A stretch of 15,486 nt of DNA from Clostridia bacterium (lineage in GTDB: Bacteria; Bacillota; Clostridia; Oscillospirales; CAG-272), in contig JAFNZX010000001.1 in NCBI GenBank assembly GCA_017382615.1, positions 1 through 15,486 on the forward strand, written 5' to 3'. The translations under genes and the position numbers were made by a program. Positions 6,297 to 12,616 of the stretch are shown piece by piece; position 1 is the first letter of the stretch; each line of letters begins with the position of its first letter. The notes below the pieces were generated by a model. The model was not told the origin of the DNA, made no database searches, and worked only from the letters and a program-made list of their open reading frames with translations.

Positions 6297-7262
6297 TTAT
6301 GATCCTTCCGAGTCCGTTTGCTCTGCGCTCTCCATGATCTCCCAGTTCTGATATCCCTTCGAGATCACGTAATCCAGCGCATCCGTCTGCGTGCCGTCCA
6401 GTGCCAGACGCGGCGAGTAGCGGATCAGATCATACTGCATATTTTCCATAACGTACTGCATCGTCAGCAGCTGCTCCTGCGTCAATTGCTCCTGCATCGT
6501 CTGCTCGGGTGCGCGCAGGGGCAAGCCGCGCAGATCCAGCACCAGAAAATCGCACACGCGCAAAAGCTGCGCTGCCGTATATGCCTCGTACCTTGCGGCA
6601 AGCAGCACGTCGGGGCTGACCAAAACCCCAATGGCACAATCTCCCGCCAGCACCTTCACGCGCTGCAAATACGCGCAAACCTCGGCAATATTTGCTTGTG
6701 TGGGTTCAAGTCCACACAAAAAGATCTCGTCCACGCCCGCACCGGCTGCCTCGGCAAGCAGCGCCGCCTCATAGGAAAGCCGCAGCTCACGCATTGCCTT
6801 ATCCTGCTCAGCAAAGCCGCTGACCGTCATATATGCACTCAAATACAGACCGTTGTGGTGCAAATTGTCCACGTTCTGTGCCAGATCCACGCTGCCATTC
6901 TCTTCCCAGCCTGCCTTCTCGCACACGTTGGACCGAAACGCAAGTGCACCGTCCTGCCCACGCAAGGGGGCGCACAAATGCGTAATATCCGCATAGGTAT
7001 AGCTGCTGTAACGATCCCCGATGCGGTAGGCGTGCGCCTTGATGCTCGGCACGCTTACAGGCAATATCTCCTGCTTTGGCACCTCGGGCAGCACCGGCTC
7101 CTGCTGTCCTGCGGGGTACTTCTCCGCAGTGCGCAAAAGCCACGCGCCCACGCCCACACTGGCAGCAAAGGTCACGCCAAGCAGCAGCACGACGCCCGCC
7201 ATAACCGCCCACTTGACCCATGCTTTTCCCTTTTTCCCGATGCGCACGCGCCTGTTTGCCAT
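6297..7262 (-). CDS. Membrane-anchored extracytoplasmic protein, possible TIM-barrel domain
   Basis: The 321-aa protein starts with a very basic N-terminus (MANRRVRIGKKGK), has one transmembrane helix at about residues 18-43, then a Pro/Glu-rich spacer (48-72) and an extracellular domain of about 230 residues. That domain alternates predicted strands and helices (for example ADITHLCAPL, GLYLSAYMTV, DEIFLCGLEP, AIGVLVSPDV, CDFLVLDLRG), a beta/alpha pattern reminiscent of glycosidase-like TIM barrels. I see no decisive catalytic motif and name no family. The C-terminal part is Gln-rich, then DYVISKGYQNWEI. The start has AAAGGAAG about nine bases upstream, overlapping the stop of the foldase gene, so it is co-transcribed and perhaps a client or partner in the cell envelope. 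Confidence 0.85.
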   Translation of the reverse strand: MANRRVRIGKKGKAWVKWAVMAGVVLLLGVTFAASVGVGAWLLRTAEKYPAGQQEPVLPEVPKQEILPVSVPSIKAHAYRIGDRYSSYTYADITHLCAPLRGQDGALAFRSNVCEKAGWEENGSVDLAQNVDNLHHNGLYLSAYMTVSGFAEQDKAMRELRLSYEAALLAEAAGAGVDEIFLCGLEPTQANIAEVCAYLQRVKVLAGDCAIGVLVSPDVLLAARYEAYTAAQLLRVCDFLVLDLRGLPLRAPEQTMQEQLTQEQLLTMQYVMENMQYDLIRYSPRLALDGTQTDALDYVISKGYQNWEIMESAEQTDSEGS

Positions 7263-7277
7263 TGAAATTTCTTCCTT

Positions 7278-8351
7278 TTAGTCCAAATTTACAAAATCGA
7301 GGCTCTTACCGTATTCGTTGAGCTCGACCGTCATGTTTTCCTTAATGCCGTCCTGATATTCGCCCATCTTGGCAGACTGGTAATACTGCAACAGCTGCTC
7401 TCCGTTCATCAGCACGTCAAGCTCCCTGATGGGCATGCGCATGATCACGTAATATCCGCCGCCGTACTCAACCACGTCGCTGGTCTCGTACTCACCCAGT
7501 GCAAATGAGGCGGCTTCGTACTCTTCGCCCATTTCATTGTAAGTAAAGTAATAGCCTGCCTCGGTAATGGTCAGGTCCTTGTTGACCGCAGAGCCGATGT
7601 GCGCGCACATTAAGGAGTAACGCTCGTCATCATCCTTGCACGCCGAAAGCTCGTCGGCAATTGCCTTTGCGGTGTCGTAATACGTATCCTTCTTTTGCGC
7701 ATCCTCGATCGGGATATAGACGTGAATGGTTCTGGCATAATCCACACCCTCCAGCACGTAATCCAGATATTCCGAGAAATTGCGCTCGCTGTACTCAAAA
7801 ATGCCGCCGTCCACCAAAGCGTAATACATAGCGGATTCCAGATAATCCGCGCGGTAAACAAAGCGCAGATAATGGTCGGTCAAGCCGTTTGCCTCCAGCC
7901 ACGCAAGATACGCGTCGAAATCTCCGCCGAATCCGCCCTGCGCCTCGCTCTGGTTGACCAGATTTTCAATCTGCTCCTGCACGTAATCGTCAATCTCCTT
8001 ACCCGTCGTGGTCACCATCAGGTTCTTACAACCGGTCAGAATGGCGTAATTCGCCTTGAGGTTTTCAAGAACAAGCTCCTCCAGCTCCCCGCGGTACATC
8101 TCAGCGGTGCGCTCGTCGTCCCATATACCCTTGCCGTATTTCTGCTCCAGCTGCATCTTATACGTGTTGACCACAAAACGCAGCTCCTCGTAGTAAATAT
8201 CGTATTCGTCGCACTTGCCCACCACGCGCATCTCCTGCTCACTGCTCTCCACGGGCTTGATCTTATTCGAACAGCCCGCCAGCAGCATCATAAGCATAAG
8301 CAGCGCCATAGCACAAGCAAGCATGCGCACTTTTCTCATACGTTGCATCAT
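7278..8351 (-). CDS. PrsA/SurA-like peptidyl-prolyl isomerase lipoprotein
   Basis: This 357-aa protein has a lipoprotein signal peptide with lipobox LLAGC (Cys27), then a SurA/PrsA-type helical region (about 45-200, rich in EELR, ELEELVLENL and similar helices). A degenerate parvulin-like segment follows at about 206-305: YARTIHVYIP, a helix, then GYYFTYNEMGEEYEAASFAL and VVEYGGGYYVIMRM, the usual end of the PpiC fold. It would sit on the outer face of the membrane and help fold exported proteins. Several parvulin active-site positions are not evident, so chaperone activity without isomerase activity is possible. GGAGG lies five bases before ATG 8351 (eight before ATG 8348). The in-frame ATG at 8378 lies upstream of that site and is rejected. 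Confidence 0.87.
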   Translation of the reverse strand: MMQRMRKVRMLACAMALLMLMMLLAGCSNKIKPVESSEQEMRVVGKCDEYDIYYEELRFVVNTYKMQLEQKYGKGIWDDERTAEMYRGELEELVLENLKANYAILTGCKNLMVTTTGKEIDDYVQEQIENLVNQSEAQGGFGGDFDAYLAWLEANGLTDHYLRFVYRADYLESAMYYALVDGGIFEYSERNFSEYLDYVLEGVDYARTIHVYIPIEDAQKKDTYYDTAKAIADELSACKDDDERYSLMCAHIGSAVNKDLTITEAGYYFTYNEMGEEYEAASFALGEYETSDVVEYGGGYYVIMRMPIRELDVLMNGEQLLQYYQSAKMGEYQDGIKENMTVELNEYGKSLDFVNLD

Positions 8352-8390
8352 ATATTCCTCCAAAAGCCGTATAGGCATATCATTTCAGGA

Positions 8391-8412
8391 TAATTATACA
8401 CCCCTATTGTGA
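8391..8412 (-). promoter_or_regulatory. Candidate promoter of the foldase operon, shared with spoVG
   Basis: On the minus strand a perfect TATAAT (8393-8398) lies about 40 bases upstream of the start. Preceding it is TCACAATAGGG at a fixed three-base distance, and the whole 22-base block matches the spoVG promoter block in 20 positions. No good -35 hexamer exists at 17 bases; TTCACA stands 20 bases away. The conserved block may be an activator site replacing the -35. Confidence 0.5.
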
Positions 8413-8460
8413 CATGGCTGTGAATATCCCGAAATTTTTTGCACACTTTCGCAAAAAGCC

Positions 8461-8489
8461 TTTTCAAATTCACAATTCCGTGATATAAT
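8461..8489 (+). promoter_or_regulatory. hprK promoter with extended -10
   Basis: TTTTCA (8461-8466) and TATAAT (8484-8489) are 17 bases apart, and TGA before TATAAT gives an extended -10. The -10 is about 30 bases before the start at 8519. Confidence 0.65.
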
Positions 8490-8518
8490 GGTGTTAACGA
8501 AAGCAAAGGAGCACCGAT

Positions 8519-9451
8519 ATGGAAGAAATTTATACCATTCCCCTTTCGCAGCTGGAAAAGGAATTCTCTTTTGAAAGAATTTACGTGCCCGAGGATTACG
8601 ACACCGTGCTGGTGCGTACCCCCGAGGTCTCGCGCCCCGGTCTTGCACTTGCGGGCTTTTACGGCATTTTTGACCGTGACAGAATACAAATCATCGGCAA
8701 CGCCGAGCACAAATACTTAACAGAGCTTGCTCCCGAGGCACGCGAGAAGGCACTGGTCGCCTTTATTAAGGCACTGCCCGTGGCAGTACTGTTTACGACC
8801 GGTAATGAGGTCTTCCCCGAGCTCATCCGTCAGGCACAGATCTCCGGCGTACCCATTCTGCGCTCGCAGGAAAACACCAGCCCTCTGATGGCTGCGCTGA
8901 TCGCCTCGCTCAATCAACATCTTGCGCCCCGCATCACGCGTCACGGCGTACTGGTTGAGGTATACGGCGAGGGTATTTTGCTCTTGGGCGACAGTGGCGT
9001 TGGTAAGAGTGAGACGGCAATTGAGCTGGTCAAGAGAGGTCACCGTCTGATCGCGGACGACGCAGTGGAGATCAAGCGCGTGTCGGCTAAAACATTGGTG
9101 GGCTCTGCTCCCGAGATCATCCGCCACTACGTGGAGCTGCGCGGCATCGGTATCGTGGATATCCGCCGTCTGTTCGGTATGGGCTCGGTCAAGGAAACCG
9201 AAAAGATCGACCTTGTCATCAATCTGGAGCCCTGGGTACAGGGTAAAATGTACGACAGACTCGGACTTGACGAGCAGAAGGTCGACATTCTGGGCATCAA
9301 GATTCCCTGCACCACCATTCCCGTCAAGCCCGGACGTAACCTTGCCATTATCCTTGAGATCGCGGCAATGAACAACCGCCAGAAGCGCATGGGCTATAAC
9401 ACCGTTGAGGAATTCAACAAAAAGCTCATGGGACAGATGGGTCTGGAATAA
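8519..9451 (+). CDS. hprK: HPr kinase/phosphorylase
   Basis: HprK phosphorylates Ser46 of HPr with ATP or pyrophosphate and removes it by phosphorolysis, setting carbon catabolite control in Gram-positive bacteria. The 310-aa length is typical. An N-terminal domain (1-130) is followed by RHGVLVEVYG with His142, the Walker A loop GDSGVGKS (157-164), the IADDAVEI acid pair (Asp180-Asp181), and the family signature LRGIGIVDIRRLFG (207-220). The C-terminal PVKPGRNLAIILEIAAMN (268-285) is also typical. AAAGGAG stands seven bases before the start. It has its own promoter, and 85 bases separate its stop from the promoter of the next gene. I saw no clear intrinsic terminator there. hptS-type neighbours such as HPr itself are not in the window. 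Confidence 0.97.
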   Translation: MEEIYTIPLSQLEKEFSFERIYVPEDYDTVLVRTPEVSRPGLALAGFYGIFDRDRIQIIGNAEHKYLTELAPEAREKALVAFIKALPVAVLFTTGNEVFPELIRQAQISGVPILRSQENTSPLMAALIASLNQHLAPRITRHGVLVEVYGEGILLLGDSGVGKSETAIELVKRGHRLIADDAVEIKRVSAKTLVGSAPEIIRHYVELRGIGIVDIRRLFGMGSVKETEKIDLVINLEPWVQGKMYDRLGLDEQKVDILGIKIPCTTIPVKPGRNLAIILEIAAMNNRQKRMGYNTVEEFNKKLMGQMGLE

Positions 9452-9536
9452 TGCTTCACACAGCACCCTGTCTTTTCAAGGATTTGCAAGCGCATTGTTT
9501 TTTTGCTTTTGCTTGTGAAAAATTTGCCGAAAGGTA

Positions 9537-9565
9537 TTGACAAGCACTGTGCACGGTGCTATAAT
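9537..9565 (+). promoter_or_regulatory. Perfect consensus sigma-A promoter of the first T-box gene
   Basis: TTGACA (9537-9542) and TATAAT (9560-9565) have an exact 17-base spacer. Both hexamers are perfect, implying strong initiation that the downstream riboswitch, or a repressor on the spacer palindrome, must restrain. The start of transcription should be near 9572. Confidence 0.9.
9543..9560. repeat. 18-bp near-perfect palindrome filling the promoter spacer
   Basis: AGCACTGTGCACGGTGCT equals its own reverse complement except at one symmetric pair of positions. It occupies the whole region between the -35 and -10 hexamers, the classic place for a repressor operator. The equivalent spacer of the second T-box promoter (12252-12268) has no such palindrome. 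Confidence 0.55.
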
Positions 9566-9592
9566 GTTTTCAAATTTGAATATCACAAACAA

Positions 9593-9869
9593 CGACTGTG
9601 ATGAAGAGGGTTGGGGCGTAACGCTTCCAGAGAGTTGTCGGGCGGTGCGAGACAATGGCGAGAGCTTCATAAAACCTATCACTTCTGAGTCGGAGGACCG
9701 AACGGTGCGTGCACGCAATGCACTCCAAGTAGACTCCTTCCGTATTGCTGCGTAAAAGCAAAGGACTTAACAGAGTCCGGAAAGTGACGGCGTTTGCCGT
9801 AATTTGAGTTGTACCGCGGGTGAAACGACTCGTCTCAAAGGATTTCTTTTGAGACGAGTTTTTTGTTTT
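9593..9869 (+). promoter_or_regulatory. T-box riboswitch 1, likely tRNA-Ile specific, noncanonical UUGU bulge
   Basis: All landmarks of a T-box leader are present. Stem I base is CGACT (9593-9597) with AGTCG (9688-9692), then a kink-turn-like GATGA. The AGAGAG bulge is at 9629-9634 and the distal loop GGGCGGTGCGA at 9640-9650 is closed by TTGTC/GACAA. The antiterminator core AATTTGAGTTGTACCGCGG lies at 9801-9819. TTTGAG (9803-9808) can pair with CTCAAA (9834-9839) of the terminator, making the two folds exclusive. Just above the lower helix AGAGG (9605-9609)/CTTCT (9682-9686), the 3' side of the specifier loop reads ATC then A (9678-9681), the Ile codon. The loop lacks the usual GAA signature, so the codon is a hand-folded guess. 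The bulge reads UUGU where UGGN is normal. Confidence 0.92.
9828..9869 (+). terminator. T-box 1 regulated terminator
   Basis: ACTCGTCTCAAA (9828-9839) pairs perfectly with TTTGAGACGAGT (9848-9859), followed by a T run (9859-9864) and more T-rich sequence. It should form when tRNA is charged and stop transcription about 50 bases before the coding start. Confidence 0.93.
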
Positions 9870-9920
9870 ATTCAAATTCGTTCCATACTGCAAGCGTCAA
9901 GGACGAAAGGAGACGAAACC

Positions 9921-12194
9921 ATGGATTACAGTTTGAAAGAGGTTGCCGGCAGAATTAAGGATCTGCGAGAGGCAAAGGGGTATTCCCCCGAGCAGCTGGC
10001 TAAGCTGACGGGCGTGACGGTAGAGGACTACCTGATACTGGAGCAGGGCGAGACCGATTTCAGCTTTACATTTATCTATAAATGCGCCAAGGCGTGTGAC
10101 GTTGAGGTAGTTGACCTGCTGGAGGGTCGCAGCACCACGCTGACCTCCTTTGCCATTACCAGACGCGGCGAGGGCTTAAAGATCCTCAAGCAGCACGGCG
10201 TGGAATACAACAACTTAGCACCCAAGTTCAAGGACAAGCTCGCTGAACCCTTCTTAGTCAAGTTTCCCTATATCCCCGAGGAGCAGACCGCTCCCATCAA
10301 GCTCAGCTCGCACAACGGGCAGGAGTTTGACGTCATCGTGCGCGGCTCGCTTAAGGTGCAGGTTGGCAATCACGTGGATATTCTGCACGAGGGAGATTCC
10401 ATTTTCTATAACAGCCTGATCCCCCACGGCATGATCGCCGTCAGCGAGGGCGGCTGCGACTTCCATGCAGTCGTGCTCAATCCGCAGGACGGTCTGGTCA
10501 GCGAGGAATACCCCGAGGCACCCGTTCCGGTCGCTTCCAAGCAAGCCGTAACACAGCAAAGCACCGCAACCGTGGCAGACAATTTCGTGGAATCCTATTA
10601 TGACGAAAACGGCGTATTCAACGGCATCAAGTTCAAGAACGCGGACAAATTCAATTTTGCTTTTGACTGCGTGGACGCCATTGCGCAAAAAACGCCCGAT
10701 AAGCTGGCAATGATGTGGGTGGCGAACGACAAGACTGACCGCCGCTTTTCCTTCAGCGATATGAAAAAATATTCGGCTAAGACCGCCAACTACTTTGAAT
10801 CCCTGGGCATCAAGCGCGGCGACACGGTCATGCTGGTGCTCAAGCGTCACTACCAATTCTGGTTCTGTATGCTGGCACTGCACAAGATCGGCGCGATTGC
10901 CATTCCCGCAACCAATCAGCTTGTAGAGCACGATTTTTCTTACAGATTCCAAGCAGCAGGCGTCAAAGCCATTGTTTGCACGGCGGACGGTGAGGTTTCT
11001 GCGGAAGTGGAAAAGGCAGCGCAGGCTTTCCCCGGTATGTGCAAGATCATGGTGGGCGGCTGCAAGCCGGGCTGGCATGACTACAACGTAGAAATGGAGC
11101 GCTTCAGCACCCATTACTTCCGCACCGAGAACAGCCCCTGCGGTGATGATCCCATGATCATGTTCTTTACCTCCGGTACGACGGGCTATCCCAAGATCGC
11201 AGCCCACAGCTACAAGTATGCACTGGGGCACTACCCCACCGCCAAGCATTGGCATAACGTCAAGCCCGGCGGCTTGCACTTCACCATCTCCGATACCGGC
11301 TGGGGTAAGGCACTCTGGGGTAAGCTGTACGGTCAGTGGCTGTGCGAGGCGGCAACCTTTACCTACGACTTTGACAGATTCCGCTCCGAGGATATTCTGC
11401 CCATGTTTGCCAAGTACGGCATCACTACCTTCTGTGCGCCTCCCACCATGTACCGTTTCTTTATCAAGGAGGATCTTTCCAAGTACGATCTTTCCTCCAT
11501 CCAATACGCCACCACGGCAGGCGAAGCACTCAACCCCGAGGTATACAATCAGTTTAAAAAAGCCACCGGCTTGACGATTATGGAAGGCTTTGGACAGACC
11601 GAAACCACACTTTCCATTGCCAACTTTGTGGGCTCTACGCCCAAGATCGGCTCGATGGGCAAGCCCAGTCCCCTTTACGACATTGTGCTGCTTGACCCCG
11701 ACGGCAATCCCTGCCCCACGGGTGACACGGGCGAGATCTGCATCCGCGTCAAGGATGATATCCCCTGCGGTCTGTTTATCGGCTACTATCAGGATGAGGA
11801 AAAGACCCGCGACGTATGGCACGACGGCTATTACCACACAGGCGACCAGGCAACCATGGACGAGGACGGCTACCTTTGGTTCGTCGGACGCATTGACGAC
11901 GTCATCAAGTCCTCCGGCTACCGTATCGGTCCGTTCGAGATCGAAAGCGTCATCATGGAGCTGCCTTACGTGCTGGAATGCGGCGTCAACGCTTCCCCCG
12001 ACGAGATTCGCGGTCAGGTTGTCAAGGCAAGCGTGGTGCTGACTAAGGGAACCGAGCCCTCCGAGGCACTGAAAAAGCAAATTCAGGACTACGTCAAATC
12101 ACGCACAGCTCCCTATAAGTATCCCCGCATTGTGGTGTTCCGCGAGGAGCTGCCCAAAACCATCAGCGGTAAAATCATACGAAACAAGCTCTGA
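9921..12194 (+). CDS. HTH-cupin-acyl-CoA synthetase fusion 1 (T-box regulated)
   Basis: This 757-aa protein joins three modules. Residues 7-69 form an XRE-type helix-turn-helix. Residues about 105-190 form a cupin with HNGQEF (His131, Glu135), GDSIFYNSLIPHG (His169). Residues about 240-757 form a complete AMP-forming acyl-CoA synthetase of the medium/short-chain (ACSM-like) type. Visible synthetase motifs are FTSGTTGYPK (416-425), EGFGQTETT (555-563), YHTGD (638-642), GRIDDVIKSSGYRIGPFEIE (656-675) and the terminal SGK with catalytic Lys751. It should convert a carboxylate, ATP and CoA to acyl-CoA in the cytoplasm. The T-box suggests an acid linked to Ile, such as 2-methylbutyrate (inference). 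AAAGGAG stands eight bases before ATG 9921. The frame stays open upstream through the riboswitch, but starts there lack ribosome binding sites. Confidence 0.93.
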   Translation: MDYSLKEVAGRIKDLREAKGYSPEQLAKLTGVTVEDYLILEQGETDFSFTFIYKCAKACDVEVVDLLEGRSTTLTSFAITRRGEGLKILKQHGVEYNNLAPKFKDKLAEPFLVKFPYIPEEQTAPIKLSSHNGQEFDVIVRGSLKVQVGNHVDILHEGDSIFYNSLIPHGMIAVSEGGCDFHAVVLNPQDGLVSEEYPEAPVPVASKQAVTQQSTATVADNFVESYYDENGVFNGIKFKNADKFNFAFDCVDAIAQKTPDKLAMMWVANDKTDRRFSFSDMKKYSAKTANYFESLGIKRGDTVMLVLKRHYQFWFCMLALHKIGAIAIPATNQLVEHDFSYRFQAAGVKAIVCTADGEVSAEVEKAAQAFPGMCKIMVGGCKPGWHDYNVEMERFSTHYFRTENSPCGDDPMIMFFTSGTTGYPKIAAHSYKYALGHYPTAKHWHNVKPGGLHFTISDTGWGKALWGKLYGQWLCEAATFTYDFDRFRSEDILPMFAKYGITTFCAPPTMYRFFIKEDLSKYDLSSIQYATTAGEALNPEVYNQFKKATGLTIMEGFGQTETTLSIANFVGSTPKIGSMGKPSPLYDIVLLDPDGNPCPTGDTGEICIRVKDDIPCGLFIGYYQDEEKTRDVWHDGYYHTGDQATMDEDGYLWFVGRIDDVIKSSGYRIGPFEIESVIMELPYVLECGVNASPDEIRGQVVKASVVLTKGTEPSEALKKQIQDYVKSRTAPYKYPRIVVFREELPKTISGKIIRNKL

Positions 12195-12210
12195 TTTTTG
12201 TCGAGATTTT

Positions 12211-12238
12211 TTGCAGGTTGTACAAGCAAAACTTGCAA
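12211..12238. repeat. Inverted repeat between the two synthetase units
   Basis: TTGCAGGTT (12211-12219) pairs with AACTTGCAA (12230-12238) over nine positions including one G-U. No T run follows on the plus strand, so it is at best a weak terminator or a 3'-end stabiliser for the first unit. Read-through into the second unit is possible. Confidence 0.4.
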
Positions 12239-12245
12239 GAACCTA

Positions 12246-12274
12246 TTGACACAAAACCCCTGTTATGATATAAT
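12246..12274 (+). promoter_or_regulatory. Perfect consensus promoter of the second T-box gene
   Basis: TTGACA (12246-12251) and TATAAT (12269-12274) with a 17-base spacer, plus TGA forming an extended -10. This gives the second synthetase its own transcription start independent of the first. Confidence 0.92.
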
Positions 12275-12293
12275 AATAGGTAATTTCTTAAAA

Positions 12294-12579
12294 GGCGATG
12301 ACGAAAAATTCGCATGGGAATTTCATTTCCAGAGAGTCGGCGGACGGTGCGAGCCGACAGTGACGCCCTTGCGATCTGGTTTTCGAGCCGAGGGAAGAAC
12401 GCGCATGCCGGCGCAGCGCAAGTAGACCCCTCCGTGCAGCCGCGTTAAGGCGTGGGTGAGTGCATCCCGAAAGGGTGGCGACACACCCGTAAAGTGGCGC
12501 ATTTGCGCAATTTGAGTGGTACCGCGGACATTGACCTATGCCCGTCTCAAGCAGGCTTGAGACGGGCACGCTTTTTTTC
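12294..12579 (+). promoter_or_regulatory. T-box riboswitch 2, likely tRNA-Leu specific
   Basis: A complete T-box leader. GGC/GCC (12294-12296, 12387-12389) closes Stem I with a GATGA kink-turn-like bulge, then lower helix CGAAAA (12302-12307)/TTTTCG (12380-12385). TCGCA (12310-12314)/TGCGA (12370-12374) is the helix above. AGAGAG lies at 12331-12336 and the distal loop GGACGGTGCGA follows TCGGC. The core AATTTGAGTGGTACCGCGG (12509-12527) has the canonical UGGU bulge. Between the two helices the 3' strand reads TCTGG, giving CUG (Leu) followed by a purine, at 12376-12379, as the most natural specifier. UCU is the alternative. TTGAG of the core can pair with CTCAA of the terminator stem. Confidence 0.94.
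12539..12578 (+). terminator. T-box 2 regulated terminator
   Basis: TGCCCGTCTCAAG (12539-12551) and CTTGAGACGGGCA (12556-12568) are perfect 13-base complements around a CAGG loop. Seven T (12572-12578) follow after a short CGC gap. It ends 38 bases before the coding start. Confidence 0.93.
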
Positions 12580-12616
12580 CGGGTGTACCCAACCAAACGA
12601 AGGAGAAGTCAATGAT

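Noticed and set aside
9452..9536. Terminator after hprK
   Set aside because: Only a weak CAAGC/GCTTG pairing with the T run inside the loop was found; not convincing.
9804..9920. Upstream in-frame extension of the first fusion gene
   Set aside because: It would be translated through the T-box core and terminator and has no ribosome binding site, while ATG 9921 has AAAGGAG.
10254..12080. 608-codon minus-strand open frame across the first synthetase
   Set aside because: It is antisense to a clearly conserved ANL enzyme, and a similar antisense frame appears over the paralogue, as expected from the GC-rich third codon positions of these genes.
12452..12616. Upstream in-frame extension of the second fusion gene
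   Set aside because: Same reasoning: it lies in the riboswitch, and ATG 12617 has a proper site and begins the conserved HTH region.
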